A DNA stretch of 64,000 nucleotides from contig NZ_BAFP01000062.1 in NCBI RefSeq assembly GCF_000308455.1, forward strand, positions 1 through 64,000, in the 5' to 3' direction. Shown here one piece after another: positions 53,777 to 63,565 of the stretch; the stretch's first letter is position 1; every line of letters begins with the position of its first letter. The stretch is from Nocardia abscessus NBRC 100374. Its GTDB lineage: Bacteria > Actinomycetota > Actinomycetes > Mycobacteriales > Mycobacteriaceae. The translations under genes and the position numbers were made by a program. The notes beneath the pieces are model-generated. The model made no database searches, was not told the origin of the DNA, and worked only from the letters and a program-made list of their open reading frames with translations.

Positions 53777-54583
53777 CTACTGCGGCCAGGCGGAGGGTTT
53801 GCGCGCCGCCCGCGCGGTCCAGCGACCGTCGTCGTGACGGACCTCCACCGGGTGTGTGAAGGCGGCGGTGATGTTCTCGGTGGTGATCGTTTCCAGAGCG
53901 GGGCCCGCCGCGACGGCGTGGCCGTCCGCGATCAGCAAGGCGTGCGTCGTCGTGCTGGGCAGTTCCTCCAAGTGGTGGGTGACCAGGATGGAGGCGACGT
54001 CGGGGTGGGTCCGGTCCAGCATGTCGAGGGTGTCCAGGAGTTGTTCGCGGGCGGCGACGTCCAAGCCGGTGGACGGTTCGTCGAACAGCAGCAGTCGCGG
54101 CTCCGCGATCAGCGCGCGGGCGATGAGCGTGCGGCCGCGCTCGCCCTGGCTCAGCGTGGGCCAGAGTTCGTTCGTCTTTCCGGTCAGGCCCACGGTGTCG
54201 ATCATCGCGTCGGCCCGGTCGAGCTGGCCGGGCGTCGGTGTCCAGCGCATCGGGGTGTCGATGGTCGCGGTCAGGCCGGTCAGCACGACCTCGCGGATGG
54301 TCAGTGCGGAGCGCAGGGGATGGCGCGGGTTGATCTGGCCGATGCCACGGCGCAGTTGCTGCAATTCGACGCGGCCGAGTTCGGCGCCGAGCACCCGCAC
54401 CGACCCCGAGGTCGGGAAGGTGACCGCCCCGCAGAAGCCGAGCAGCGTGCTCTTGCCCGCGCCGTTGGGGCCCAGCAGCGCCCAGCGTTCGCCCGCGCGC
54501 ACCGTCAGCGAGATGCCGTTGATGATCTTCTTGCCGTCCCGGCGGAATGTCACGTCGGTCAACTCGAGCACCGGATCGGTCAC
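53777..54583 (-). CDS. Stand-alone ABC transporter ATPase
   Basis: A 268-residue ATPase with Walker A GPNGAGKS (about residues 39-46), signature LSQGERGR, Walker B LLLFDEPS and a switch His in VTHH. Members of this group (YlmA-like) lack a linked permease and their function is unclear; none is encoded here. GTG 54583 overlaps the GntR stop (GTGA), so the two genes are coupled. Confidence 0.88.
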   Translation of the reverse strand: MTDPVLELTDVTFRRDGKKIINGISLTVRAGERWALLGPNGAGKSTLLGFCGAVTFPTSGSVRVLGAELGRVELQQLRRGIGQINPRHPLRSALTIREVVLTGLTATIDTPMRWTPTPGQLDRADAMIDTVGLTGKTNELWPTLSQGERGRTLIARALIAEPRLLLFDEPSTGLDVAAREQLLDTLDMLDRTHPDVASILVTHHLEELPSTTTHALLIADGHAVAAGPALETITTENITAAFTHPVEVRHDDGRWTARAARKPSAWPQ

Positions 54584-55251
54584 GTGAAAGCCCCTTTCAG
54601 GGTGGTCAGGTGGGCGCGGCTGTATTCCGCCGCGGCGGTGGCGTCGCGGGCGGCGATCGCGTCGGCCAGCCGCTGATGCGCGGCGTGATCCGCGGACTCC
54701 GAGGGCACCGGGCGGATCTTCAGCATGTCGATCATCGCCAGGCGCAGCCGAGGGAGGAAGCTGTCGAACAGCTGGGTCAGCACGTCGTTGTGGGCGGCCA
54801 CGATGACTGCGCGGTGGAATGCCATATCGGCGTCGACGTGCTCGGCGATCGGCTCGCCATGTGCCTGGCGCGCGGCCAGCGCACGACGAATCAGGCGCAG
54901 GTCGGCCGGGCTTCGCCGCTGGGCGGCCAGTGCCGCGGCCTCGGCCTCGATGGCGATGCGCGCTTCGATCACCGCGGCGATGGTGGCGCGGCGCAGCACG
55001 GCGTCCCATTCCTCGGTCACGTCGAGGGCGGTCACGAAGACACCGGCGCCCTGACGGCTGTCCAGCACCCCTTTGCCCGCCAGCTCACGGATCGCCTCCC
55101 GCAGCGTCGAGCGTCCGACGCCCAGCTGCGCGGCCAGCGTGGTCTCGCCCGGCAGGCGGTGACCGAGCGGCCATTCGCCCGCGCGGATGCGGGCCAGCAG
55201 CACTTCGGCCGTCTGCGCGGCCAGTGGATGGCGCCGTACCTGGGAAAGCAT
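54580..55251 (-). CDS. GntR-family (FadR/FCD) transcriptional regulator
   Basis: A 223-residue regulator: winged helix-turn-helix TTLAAQLGVGRSTLREAIRE (about residues 37-56) followed by an FCD helical domain (about 85-215) that usually binds a metal-coordinated small acid. ATG 55251 has AGAGG about 6 nt upstream; a longer start at 55308 would overlap the leuA leader antisense. It is divergent from leuA and cotranscribed with the ABC ATPase. Confidence 0.87.
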   Translation of the reverse strand: MLSQVRRHPLAAQTAEVLLARIRAGEWPLGHRLPGETTLAAQLGVGRSTLREAIRELAGKGVLDSRQGAGVFVTALDVTEEWDAVLRRATIAAVIEARIAIEAEAAALAAQRRSPADLRLIRRALAARQAHGEPIAEHVDADMAFHRAVIVAAHNDVLTQLFDSFLPRLRLAMIDMLKIRPVPSESADHAAHQRLADAIAARDATAAAEYSRAHLTTLKGAFT

Positions 55252-55297
55252 CGCAACCTCTCTACTTGTCTGAGGAGTCGTGTACAGTCTAGCCATC

Positions 55298-55339
55298 ATG
55301 CGCACCATGCTTCTGCTCAGCCGCCACGGCGGGGCCTGA
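55298..55339 (+). CDS. leuL: Leucine leader peptide
   Basis: A 13-codon open frame reads MRTMLLLSRHGGA and stops at 55337-55339. Three consecutive leucine codons (CTT CTG CTC) make its translation sensitive to charged leucyl-tRNA. It ends at the base of alternative RNA hairpins and lies 81 bp before leuA, exactly the layout of attenuation leaders. Actinobacterial leuA leaders commonly end in a similar SRHGGA-like stretch. Confidence 0.85.
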   Translation: MRTMLLLSRHGGA

Positions 55340-55385
55340 ACGACCGGCCTCCCGCCGTGGGGCTTCGTCGTGGCCGGTCACTTTT
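55324..55385 (+). promoter_or_regulatory. leuA transcription attenuator
   Basis: Two mutually exclusive hairpins. Antiterminator: CCACGGCGGG (55324-55333) pairs perfectly with CCCGCCGTGG (55351-55360). Terminator: GACCGGCC (55342-55349) pairs perfectly with GGCCGGTC (55372-55379) and is followed by ACTTTTCG. The right arm of the first hairpin lies within the second, and the left arm overlaps the leader peptide codons, so ribosome stalling at the Leu codons decides which forms. Confidence 0.8.
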
Positions 55386-55420
55386 CGTCGTGACGGCCCG
55401 TTCGGCCAGGAAGCAGACCC

Positions 55421-57184
55421 ATGACCACCGCATTCCCCACCATCGACACTCCCGCGGGCGACGTACCGGACCGTGCTCCGGCATGGAATCGCCAGCGGCG
55501 TTCCCAGATGCCCTCGCATCGCTACCGCGAGGTCTACCAGCGCGTGGAAGTGCCGCTCACCCAGCGGTATTGGCCCGAGGCCAGGATCACCCAGGCGCCC
55601 CTGTGGGTGCCGGTCGACCTGCGCGACGGCAACCAGGCGCTCGCCGAGCCGATGGACCCGGCGCGCAAGCGGCGCTTCTTCGAACTCCTGATCGCTATGG
55701 GGTACAAGGAGATCGAGGTCGGCTATCCGTCGGCCTCCCAGACCGATTTCGACTTCGTCCGGCTCATCGCCGAGGACGATCTCGCGCCCGAGGACGTGAC
55801 GATCGTCGTGTTCACCCCCGCGCGGCGAGATTTGATCGAGCGCACCGTCGCATCGATCCGCGGCATCCGCAACGACGTCGTGATCCACATGTACACCGCC
55901 ACGGCTCCCGCTTGGCGTGACATCGTGCTCGGCAAGGACCGCGCGGCGCTGCGCGAGCTGATCCTCGACGGCGGCCGCACCGTGCTCGCGGCCGCCGGGG
56001 ACCTGCCGAACGTGCGGTTCGAATTCTCGCCCGAGGTGTTCAACCTGACCGAGCCCGATTACGTGCTCGACATCTGCGACCGGATGACGACGTTGTGGGA
56101 CGCCACCGTGCGGCGGCCGGTCCTCCTGAACCTGCCTGCCACCGTCGAGGTCGCCACCCCGAACGTCTATGCCGACCAGATCGAGTACATGCACCGCAAT
56201 CTGGCCCGCCGCGACAGCGTCATCCTGTCGGTGCACCCGCACAACGATCGCGGCACCGGCATCGCGTGTGCCGAGCTGGCGGTGCTCGCGGGCGCGCAAC
56301 GCGTCGAGGGCTGCGTCTTCGGCAACGGCGAGCGCACCGGCAATGTCGACATCGCCACGCTGGCCCTGAATCTGCACGCGCAAGGCGTGGATCCGATGAT
56401 CGGCTTCTCCGACATCGATGAGATCCGCCGCACCGTCGAATACTGCACGGGCATGCCGATCCACGAACGGCACCCGTACGTCGGCGACCTGGTGCACACC
56501 GCGTTCTCCGGCACCCATCAAGACGCGATCAAGAAGGGATTGGCCGAGCATCGCGCCCGAGCCACCGCGACGGGCGTCGCCGAACGGGAACTCGACTGGC
56601 ACGTGCCGTATCTGCCGATCGATCCCGGCGACCTCGGCCGCGGCTACGAGGCGGTGATCCGGGTCAATTCCCAGTCCGGCAAGGGCGGCATCGCCTACCT
56701 GCTGCACCGCGAATACGGCATGGACCTGCCGCGACGACTGCAGATCGACTTCGCCGCGCACGTCCAGGCGCGCGCCGATGACACCGGCGTCGAGATCACC
56801 GCCGCCGAACTGCGTGATCTGTTCGAGGCGATCTACTTCGAGGATCCGTCGTGGCTGGACTTGAAGGACTGGCGCACCAGCGGCGACGGCGCGCAGGCGT
56901 GTACCGAGATCACGCTGACCGTCGACGGGGTCACCCACCGTACGCGGCGCCACGGCGGTCCTGTCGCGGCGCTGACCGAGGCACTGGCCGAAGCGGGATA
57001 TCCGATCGAGGTGCTGGGCCTGACCCAGCAGTCGATCGAGCCGGGCAGCGACGGCGCCGCGATCACATATCTGGAATATCGCAGCGGCAGGCACACCGGT
57101 TGGTCCTGCGGGCGAAGCGATTCCGTACTCGCGGCCACGCTGGCTGCGGTCGTGCGCGCCGCCGGACGCGTGGCGCGGCGGTGA
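55421..57184 (+). CDS. leuA: 2-isopropylmalate synthase
   Basis: A 587-residue enzyme that condenses acetyl-CoA with 2-oxoisovalerate, the first committed step of leucine synthesis. The catalytic TIM barrel shows DLRDGNQAL (about residues 66-74), HPHNDRGTG and [12 protein letters not shown]; the C-terminal regulatory domain (about residues 435-570) gives leucine feedback inhibition. AGGA lies about 10 nt before the ATG. Controlled by the leader attenuator upstream. Confidence 0.97.
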   Translation: MTTAFPTIDTPAGDVPDRAPAWNRQRRSQMPSHRYREVYQRVEVPLTQRYWPEARITQAPLWVPVDLRDGNQALAEPMDPARKRRFFELLIAMGYKEIEVGYPSASQTDFDFVRLIAEDDLAPEDVTIVVFTPARRDLIERTVASIRGIRNDVVIHMYTATAPAWRDIVLGKDRAALRELILDGGRTVLAAAGDLPNVRFEFSPEVFNLTEPDYVLDICDRMTTLWDATVRRPVLLNLPATVEVATPNVYADQIEYMHRNLARRDSVILSVHPHNDRGTGIACAELAVLAGAQRVEGCVFGNGERTGNVDIATLALNLHAQGVDPMIGFSDIDEIRRTVEYCTGMPIHERHPYVGDLVHTAFSGTHQDAIKKGLAEHRARATATGVAERELDWHVPYLPIDPGDLGRGYEAVIRVNSQSGKGGIAYLLHREYGMDLPRRLQIDFAAHVQARADDTGVEITAAELRDLFEAIYFEDPSWLDLKDWRTSGDGAQACTEITLTVDGVTHRTRRHGGPVAALTEALAEAGYPIEVLGLTQQSIEPGSDGAAITYLEYRSGRHTGWSCGRSDSVLAATLAAVVRAAGRVARR

Positions 57185-57319
57185 TCCCGCCACGGTGCGG
57201 CTGCACACGGCGCTGATCGCGCGATCGGGGTGCCCGGCCGGTCCGGCACCTCGATCGGGCCGGTAGCGACGACCGCGACCGGACACGGAGAACCCGGGTG
57301 GGACCGGGCCTGGGCGTCG

Positions 57320-57841
57320 TCAGTCGCCGGTGAAACCGTCGATCCGCTCGCGCAACAGATCCGCGTGACCGTTGTGCCGCGCGTACTCCTCGATCATGTG
57401 CAGGTACACCCAGCGCAGGCTGTAGTCGTCGGCGCGCCAGCGGTGGCGGAAGGTGTGGTCCAGTGGCAAGGCCGCGACGGCTGCGTCGGCCTGGGCGATC
57501 TCGGCTCGGAAGGCGGCGAAGGTCGCCTCCGGGTCGGCGTCGGCGATGTCGGCGAAATCGCCGTCCGGGTTGTCCTCGGAGCAGTAGACGTAGGCGAGAT
57601 CCTGGCCGGTGGCGGCACAGCGGAACCAGCCGCGCTCGACCTCGGTCATGTGCCGGACGAGGCCGAGCAGCGACATGGTCGAGGGCTCGGCGGCGCGCGT
57701 GCGAAGCTGCTCGCCGTCGAGCCCCGCGCACTTCCACAGCAGGGTGTCGCGGTGCCGGTCGAGCCATGCCCGCAGCATGGTGCGCTCGTCGGCGACCAGC
57801 GGCGTCACGGTGCGTTCGAAGTCGGGCGCGATCCACGTCAC
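57320..57841 (-). CDS. DinB-family protein (DUF664)
   Basis: A 173-residue four-helix-bundle protein with SLLGLVRHMTEVERGWF (about residues 57-73) and the final HMIEEYARHNGHADLLRERIDG, whose histidines probably bind a metal. Relatives are thiol-dependent transferases or of unknown role. GTG start. Convergent with leuA. Confidence 0.85.
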   Translation of the reverse strand: MTWIAPDFERTVTPLVADERTMLRAWLDRHRDTLLWKCAGLDGEQLRTRAAEPSTMSLLGLVRHMTEVERGWFRCAATGQDLAYVYCSEDNPDGDFADIADADPEATFAAFRAEIAQADAAVAALPLDHTFRHRWRADDYSLRWVYLHMIEEYARHNGHADLLRERIDGFTGD

Positions 57842-57893
57842 GCGCTCGAACCTACTGCCGCCCTGACCCGTCGAGCACCCGAATTATCCGCGC

Positions 57894-58277
57894 TCAGAAC
57901 ATGCCGTGCGGGATCTGGGCGGGTTCGGGCACCGGCTGGACGACGTCCCAGTGCTCCACGATCTTTCCGTCGACGACCCGCCAGATGTCGACGACCGCCT
58001 GGTCGGGCTCCGCGTCGTCCGGCAGGACCATGCGGTAGTGCATGACCACGTACTCCTCGTCGGCGATCACCCGCGCCAGCTCCAATTTCGACCCGGCCAC
58101 GGGTGCCTGGGCGATGAACTCGAGGAAAGCGTCCTTGCCGGAGGGGTTTCCCGGGCTGTGCTCCAGGAAGTCGTCGTGCAGCAGCGTGCGGAGCACTTCG
58201 ATGTCGCCCGCCGCGAATCGGGTGAAGCCTTCGAGGAGCAGTTCCTTGTTGCGCAGTGCCACATTGTCGTTCGTCAT
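57894..58277 (-). CDS. SnoaL-like protein
   Basis: A 127-residue NTF2-fold protein (VALRNKELLLEGFTRFAAGD, LHDDFLEHSPGNPSG, GKIVEHWDVVQ), typical of SnoaL-like polyketide cyclase-related proteins of unknown substrate. It is divergent from the MmyB-type regulator; a perfect palindrome lies 36 bp upstream of its start, so it is the probable regulatory target. Confidence 0.85.
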   Translation of the reverse strand: MTNDNVALRNKELLLEGFTRFAAGDIEVLRTLLHDDFLEHSPGNPSGKDAFLEFIAQAPVAGSKLELARVIADEEYVVMHYRMVLPDDAEPDQAVVDIWRVVDGKIVEHWDVVQPVPEPAQIPHGMF

Positions 58278-58312
58278 GCCGCCGAGACTGACAGCCCTCG
58301 AACGGGGTGTCG

Positions 58313-58329
58313 ATTACATGGCATGTAAT
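58313..58329. promoter_or_regulatory. ATTACATG-G-CATGTAAT palindrome
   Basis: Perfect 8-bp arms around one G in the 87-bp divergent gap between the SnoaL-like and MmyB-type genes, and AT-rich against the GC-rich background. Position 35 bp from each start fits an operator of the MmyB-type regulator controlling both directions. Confidence 0.75.
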
Positions 58330-58364
58330 GGCGGGCGCGACCCGGCCCTCGCGATACTGAGCCG

Positions 58365-59150
58365 ATGAACGGTGATCGACCGGTCGGCGAACTGCTGCGG
58401 GAGTGGCGGCACCGGCGGAAGCTGAGCCAGCTGGATCTGGCCATCCAGGCGGATGTGTCCGCCCGGCACGTCAGTTTCGTCGAGACCGGCCGCACGATCC
58501 CCAGCCGATCCATGGTGCTGCACCTGGCCGAACAGCTGGACATACCGCTTCGCGAGCGCAACCGCCTGCTGATCGCCGCGGGACACGCGCCCGAGTTCCG
58601 GCGTCGTGACTGGACCGACCCCGCGTTGCGGCGTGCTCGTGACGCGGTGCAGCGGGTCCTGCGGCTGCACGAACCGTATCCGGCGCTGGCGGTGGACCAG
58701 CGCTGGAACCTGGTGCAGGCCAACGACTGTGTCGGCGTGTTCTTCGACGGTGTGGATCCGGAGCTGCTCGAACCGCCGATCAACATGATGAGGCTCGGTC
58801 TGCACCCCGCGGGGTTCGCTTCGCGGCTGCGCAACCTGGAGCAGGTCCGGGCGTTCCTGCTGCCCCGCCTGGCCCGCCGGGTCATGGCGACCGGGGATCC
58901 CGAACTCGCCGCCTTGCACGAGGAACTGCGCTCCTACGGTGCCCAGTCCGGCACCGACAGCGACCCCGCGGACATCGCGTTGCCGATCCTGCTGCGCCAC
59001 CGCGATGCCGAACTGTCGTTCTTCAACACGATCACGACCGTCGGCGCGGCCTTCGACATCACGCTCGACGAGGTCGCGGTCGAGGCGTATTTCCCCGCCG
59101 ACGACGAAACGGCCGCCTACCTGCGCGAGCTTGCCGACCTCACGCGCTGA
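58365..59150 (+). CDS. XRE regulator with MmyB-like ligand-binding domain
   Basis: A 261-residue protein with an N-terminal helix-turn-helix (SQLDLAIQADVSARHVSFVETG, about residues 22-43) and a C-terminal PAS-like MmyB domain (about 100-255), which in this family may bind fatty acids or similar ligands. It likely represses the divergent SnoaL-like gene via the central palindrome. Convergent with the next gene, 5 nt between stops. Confidence 0.9.
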   Translation: MNGDRPVGELLREWRHRRKLSQLDLAIQADVSARHVSFVETGRTIPSRSMVLHLAEQLDIPLRERNRLLIAAGHAPEFRRRDWTDPALRRARDAVQRVLRLHEPYPALAVDQRWNLVQANDCVGVFFDGVDPELLEPPINMMRLGLHPAGFASRLRNLEQVRAFLLPRLARRVMATGDPELAALHEELRSYGAQSGTDSDPADIALPILLRHRDAELSFFNTITTVGAAFDITLDEVAVEAYFPADDETAAYLRELADLTR

Positions 59151-59155
59151 ACAGG

Positions 59156-59785
59156 TCACAAGGGCTTCGTGAATCGCTGCGCAGGCTCGCCTTCCAGGTG
59201 CCCGGCGGGCAGCTTGCGGCCGCAGAGCACGAGCAGCAGGTCCTGGGCGTGCCCCGACAGCACCGTGCCGGAGCCGTAGCTGAAGTCCAGGTCGTCGGCG
59301 CGCAGCTCGATGCCGCCGAGGTCGGCGCCGAACAGCTTGACAGTCTTCCGGTCGATCGTGTCCAGAACCAGGCGCAGCCGGTCCCCGGGCACCCGGCGGT
59401 CCAAGCCGAGCGCAACGGTGATGTCCAGGCCGTGGATCACATCGTGGCTCAACGCGTTGGTGAGCCCGCCGCCCGGGGGCCGCCAGGGATGGTCGACGTT
59501 GTCCCACAGCGATTTCAGCAGGTCCGCCGCGCTGAGCGTGGCAGCGTCCACTCGGGCGGTGCGGTCGGCCATGCGGTTGAAGTTCCCGAACGCCGCGAGC
59601 ATCCCCAGCGCGAAGCCCGCGCTCGACAGGCGATACGGCATGGTGATGTGCGCGACGACTTCGCGTACCCGCCAGCCCTCGCACAGGGTCGGTGCGTCCC
59701 AGCTCGCGGCGTCCAGTCCGGCCAAGAGTTCGGCGAGTTCCGTCCGTTCCGCCGTCACCGCCCTTCGCACCAGGGTATCGGTCAT
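59156..59785 (-). CDS. Mycothiol-dependent maleylpyruvate isomerase-like (TIGR03083) protein
   Basis: A 209-residue DinB-fold protein with LCEGWRVREVVAHIT (about residues 35-49) and ALSHDVIHGLDITVALG; the conserved histidines are the metal ligands of this actinobacterial family of mycothiol-dependent enzymes. Substrate unknown. AGAGGTGG precedes ATG 59785, which rules out the longer frame to 60067. Confidence 0.87.
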   Translation of the reverse strand: MTDTLVRRAVTAERTELAELLAGLDAASWDAPTLCEGWRVREVVAHITMPYRLSSAGFALGMLAAFGNFNRMADRTARVDAATLSAADLLKSLWDNVDHPWRPPGGGLTNALSHDVIHGLDITVALGLDRRVPGDRLRLVLDTIDRKTVKLFGADLGGIELRADDLDFSYGSGTVLSGHAQDLLLVLCGRKLPAGHLEGEPAQRFTKPL

Positions 59786-59939
59786 TTGTCCACCTCTCTT
59801 CGACGAGGGTGATCCAACCTTCCCGGGACTCCGGGCGCCACCCGGCGACGAAAATCGGCGGCCGGAGGGGTGGACGCGGGTCCAATTCGTGCGTGGGCAG
59901 GCGGGCCCGGCCGAGCAGGGATCGCGGCGAACGCCGTGG

Positions 59940-61346
59940 TCAGCCGTAGAGCGCGCGACGGGCCCGCCGATACTCGGCGCGGATCCCTCGCCCGGCCGCC
60001 GCGTCGGACGGTGCGGGGATCTCCGCGGCCGTGCATGCGGGCCACGCGGGCGGGCGGGCCGCGCCACTCAGCGCCCAGGCGGCCTGGCGCGCGGCGCCGA
60101 GCGCGACGTACTCGGCCGGTTCCGGCACCGTCACAGTGACGCCGAAGACCTGTGCGGCGATCGCCCCGACCAGCCGGGAGCGCGCGGCGCCGCCGATGAG
60201 CAGCACCCGCCGCGGTCGCACCCCCGTGCCGGTGAGATGGTCGAGCGCGTCGGCGAGATGACACAGCACGCCTTCGAAGGCAGCTCGGGCGACGGTCGCG
60301 GGACGCATGGCCTCCGGTCGCAGACCGTGCAGACTGCCCGTCGCGTGGGGCAGGTTGGGTGTGCGCTCACCGGCGAGGTAGGGCAGCAGGACCAGGCCGT
60401 CCGCGCCCGGCGGCGCCTGCGCGGCAAGCGATTCCAGCGTGGGCAGATCCACGCCGAGCAGGTCGGCGGCCGAGGTGAGGACGCGCGCGGCGTTGAGCGT
60501 GCAGACCAGCGGCAGGAACGCGCCGGTGGCGTCCGCGAATCCGGCGATCGCGCCGCTGGAATCGGCGCAGGCGCGCTCGGCGCGGGCGAAGACCGTCCCG
60601 CTGGTGCCGAGCGAGACCACCACATCGCCCTCGTCGATGCCGAGACCCAGCGCGGCACCGGCATTGTCACCTGTCCCCGCGGCGACCAGTGTGCCCGACG
60701 GTGTCCGCCCGGCCGGCTCGTCCGGACCCAGGACGCGGGGCAGCGCGGGCGCCCGTCCACGAAAGGCAAGGGCGAGCAGGTCTTCCCGATAGGCGTTGTC
60801 GGCGGGTGACCAATAGCCGGTGCCGGAAGCGTCACCGCGGTCGGTGGTGGGCTCGGGAATGTGCCGGGGTTCGCCGCCCCGCAGCCGCCAGGTCAGGTAG
60901 TCGTGCGGCAGCAGGACGCGCGCGGCGCGGTCGGCGCGCTCCGGCTCGTGATCGGCCAGCCAGCGCAGCTTGGCGACGGTGAACGAAGCCACCGGCACGC
61001 TGCCGACCGCGTCGGCCCACGCTTGCGGTCCGCCGAGATCGGCGATCAGCTCCTCGGCCGCGCCGGCGGAGCGGACGTCGTTCCACAGCAACGCGTCGCG
61101 TACCGGAATACCCGCGGCATCCAAGGCGACCAGGCCGTGCTGCTGCCCCGCGACCGCGATCGCGGCGACGCCGTCGAGCAATCCCGCGCCCGCTGTCCGC
61201 AGCGCGGCCCACCACGCCGCCGGGGCGACCTCGGTCCCCTCCGGGTGCGGGGCCTGCCCACGACCGAGAACTTCGCCGCTGTCGGCGTCGCAGACAACCA
61301 CCTTGCACGACTGGGTGGAGCTGTCGACTCCCGCGACCGTCGTCAT
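59940..61346 (-). CDS. xylB: FGGY carbohydrate kinase, xylulokinase-like
   Basis: A 468-residue sugar kinase. N-terminal lobe: [10 protein letters not shown] phosphate loop and [12 protein letters not shown] substrate segment (xylulokinase-like). C-terminal lobe: [23 protein letters not shown] and LLIGGAARS nucleotide-binding motifs. It phosphorylates a ketose such as D-xylulose with ATP. ATG 61346 is preferred; the longer open frame upstream is not protein-like. A second FGGY kinase lies at the window end. Confidence 0.85.
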   Translation of the reverse strand: MTTVAGVDSSTQSCKVVVCDADSGEVLGRGQAPHPEGTEVAPAAWWAALRTAGAGLLDGVAAIAVAGQQHGLVALDAAGIPVRDALLWNDVRSAGAAEELIADLGGPQAWADAVGSVPVASFTVAKLRWLADHEPERADRAARVLLPHDYLTWRLRGGEPRHIPEPTTDRGDASGTGYWSPADNAYREDLLALAFRGRAPALPRVLGPDEPAGRTPSGTLVAAGTGDNAGAALGLGIDEGDVVVSLGTSGTVFARAERACADSSGAIAGFADATGAFLPLVCTLNAARVLTSAADLLGVDLPTLESLAAQAPPGADGLVLLPYLAGERTPNLPHATGSLHGLRPEAMRPATVARAAFEGVLCHLADALDHLTGTGVRPRRVLLIGGAARSRLVGAIAAQVFGVTVTVPEPAEYVALGAARQAAWALSGAARPPAWPACTAAEIPAPSDAAAGRGIRAEYRRARRALYG

Positions 61347-61566
61347 CCGGCCCACCCCGATCGCCTCCGGTTCGCCTCGCCGTGGTGGGGCGGGCACGGG
61401 CGGATCGAGGCGGCCTCGAACGAGGCCGGTCGCACACCGGCGACGAACCGGCCGCGTGATCCGACGCGAACACATCGCAGAAGGCCCATACCGACCACCT
61501 TGCACCCGAGCCGCCCCCGCCGGGGCATTTCGGGTATTCGGCAGCCGCATCGGGCAGACTGGCGCG

Positions 61567-62058
61567 ATGAGCATCGACCCCACCGACGTGCGCATCCGCA
61601 CCGGAGACGGGACGCCGCTGCCCGACCTGACCGAGGACGCGCTCGGCGACCTGATCGACGAACCGGCGGACCCGGAACACCCCATCCTCGAACTCAGCCG
61701 TGCCGACCTGCACGACATCCGGGCCAGGCTGCTACCCGACGGCGTCTACGAACTCGAGCACCGGGCCGGATCGGCGACGGAGACCTTCCAGATGTACACC
61801 TCCGACCCGGTGCTGGTGCGTGACGTGCTGTGGGCGTGGCTCTCCGACGACCCGTGGTGGCATGACTCGGTCGCGTGGTTCCCGGTCGACCCGGCAATCG
61901 CGGAACTGCGCGCGGTGCAGGACGAACTCGCCGGACTGCTGGACGGCTTGACCTTGATGGACGGTCTCACCGCGGGCATGGACGCGGCGCTGGCGCGCGC
62001 CGACGAATTGCTGGCGCTGGAGGTCGCACCGGAGGCGGACGACCCCGATCAGGCCTGA
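61567..62058 (+). CDS. Hypothetical acidic protein
   Basis: A 163-residue, strongly acidic protein starting [13 protein letters not shown]. No family recognised. Contains [24 protein letters not shown] (beta-rich) and aromatic stretch [18 protein letters not shown], and ends in a helical acidic tail. The true start is ATG 61567; a long upstream frame is antisense to xylB and rejected. Its last 10 bp overlap the end of the convergent GH172 gene. Confidence 0.7.
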   Translation: MSIDPTDVRIRTGDGTPLPDLTEDALGDLIDEPADPEHPILELSRADLHDIRARLLPDGVYELEHRAGSATETFQMYTSDPVLVRDVLWAWLSDDPWWHDSVAWFPVDPAIAELRAVQDELAGLLDGLTLMDGLTAGMDAALARADELLALEVAPEADDPDQA

Positions 62059-63059
62059 TACCACCAGGCGGTGGTCGCGATGTCGGCGTCCGCCAGGGGA
62101 AGATAGGTCTGCGCGTCCAGCCACCCGAGGGCCTGGACGGTGACCCGTAGCTCGCGTTCGAAGCAGATCGGGTCGCGCACATGCCAGCGGTACATTCCGA
62201 ACCGCTGATCCGGTCGATAGATCTGTTCCGGCGGCAGCACTTGGTGCAGCCCGAGATAGGGCGTGGAATATGTCCGGTATATCCCGTCGAGGTCGAAATT
62301 CCAGGCGCCGCCGAAATAGTCCTCGGTGCCGGTCCCGCAAATAGTGGGATGATCGACGTCCCCGTCGAGAAAGAACTTCACTTCGCCCTCGCCCCACCAT
62401 CCCGGTGCACCCGGGCGGATGGCGAGGTAGGTGCCGACGTAGCGGCCCGGCCCCGGCGCCGCGTCCAGAATCGTGTGCACGGCCGGAGTGCCCACGCCGG
62501 TCGTGTGCCGCCACTGTGTGTGCAGATACCCCGCGCCGTCCGGCACGTCCTCTTCGCTGTAGGTCGCCTGGTAGTACACCGGGACCTCGCGGCCACAGCT
62601 GTTATCCAGCGTGATGCGCGCTCGATGCCGGAACGGCATGGCCCAGTAGCTGTTCAGCCCGCCGGCGGGCGCGACGACCACCATCTCCGAACTCAGCAGG
62701 GCCAGCTCGCCCCACCCGTTGCAGAAGAAGGCGCCCAGGGGCAGCTCGATCGCGGGCCGCGGTGCGTCGTCCCAGGTCATCCGTAGCGTCAGCCCGCGCA
62801 GTACGGAACGCTCGGTGGTCAACCAGAAGTGCCGGAACACGCCCGGTCCGGAAACGTCGGCCAGCGTGGCGGTTTCGCCGTCGGCCAGCGCGATGGAGGG
62901 GGACACCTTCCACCCCGCGCCCAGCAGCCGAGCAGCGTGCGCGCCGGTGCCCTCGGTCGCCCGCGCGCCCGCGCCCGGCGCCCCCGTCGGGTTCTCGGCG
63001 CTGACCGACCGCGTTCGCCGGCCGTCCAGCCGCCACAGCTCGCCGCCCGGCGCGGTCAC
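62049..63059 (-). CDS. DUF2961 / glycoside hydrolase family 172 protein
   Basis: A 336-residue protein with family hallmarks HFWLTTE (about residue 80), FCNGWGEL, and GTGTEDYFGGAWNF (about 245-258). GH172 includes enzymes acting on fructofuranosides and on D-arabinofuranose polymers such as the mycobacterial-type arabinan. Two FGGY sugar kinase genes flank the region, suggesting pentose use. No signal peptide seen, so it may act in the cytoplasm. GTG 63059 overlaps the thioredoxin stop by 4 nt. Confidence 0.85.
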   Translation of the reverse strand: MTAPGGELWRLDGRRTRSVSAENPTGAPGAGARATEGTGAHAARLLGAGWKVSPSIALADGETATLADVSGPGVFRHFWLTTERSVLRGLTLRMTWDDAPRPAIELPLGAFFCNGWGELALLSSEMVVVAPAGGLNSYWAMPFRHRARITLDNSCGREVPVYYQATYSEEDVPDGAGYLHTQWRHTTGVGTPAVHTILDAAPGPGRYVGTYLAIRPGAPGWWGEGEVKFFLDGDVDHPTICGTGTEDYFGGAWNFDLDGIYRTYSTPYLGLHQVLPPEQIYRPDQRFGMYRWHVRDPICFERELRVTVQALGWLDAQTYLPLADADIATTAWWYQA

Positions 63060-63508
63060 AGTCCCGGCCAGCCGTATCGGGGTGTGCCCGGCGCGAGCCC
63101 GGCCCGGTACGCGGCGCCGGTGGCGCCCGCCGCGGCGAGTTGCCCGGCATCGGACCGCTGGGCCAGCTCGCGCCGGACCTGGTCCATGTCGAGCCAGAGG
63201 ATCTGCTGCACGAGGTCTTCCAGCGCGTCCGCCGCCAGGGCGCCCGCCTCGGAGTACACCAGCACGCCCTCCCGGAACGCCATGAGCGTCGGATACTGGG
63301 TGACCCGCGCGGTGGCGCTCAACGCGGGCTCGGCCTCGGTGTCGACCTTGCCGTGCACGATCTCCGGGTGCCGGTCGGCCGACGCCTCGTACACCGGGGC
63401 GAAACGCTGACACGGCCCACACCAGCCGGCCCACCAATCCACGAGCACGATCGGATTGGACGTGACCACGGAGTCGAAATTGTGCTGAGTCAGGGTGATC
63501 GTGGGCAT
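63056..63508 (-). CDS. Thioredoxin with C-terminal extension
   Basis: A 150-residue thioredoxin-fold protein with active site WCGPC (about residues 28-32 from ATG 63508). Canonical thioredoxins have about 105 residues; the extra 40 (LDMDQVRRELAQRSD...) form a helical tail. Start chosen because GAGGAA lies upstream. Coupled to the GH172 gene, an unusual partner. Confidence 0.87.
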   Translation of the reverse strand: MPTITLTQHNFDSVVTSNPIVLVDWWAGWCGPCQRFAPVYEASADRHPEIVHGKVDTEAEPALSATARVTQYPTLMAFREGVLVYSEAGALAADALEDLVQQILWLDMDQVRRELAQRSDAGQLAAAGATGAAYRAGLAPGTPRYGWPGL

Positions 63509-63565
63509 GGATTCCTCGTAATCGTTCCGCGAAGTAACCGTGCATCCTCGCATGGCTGTCCGCGA

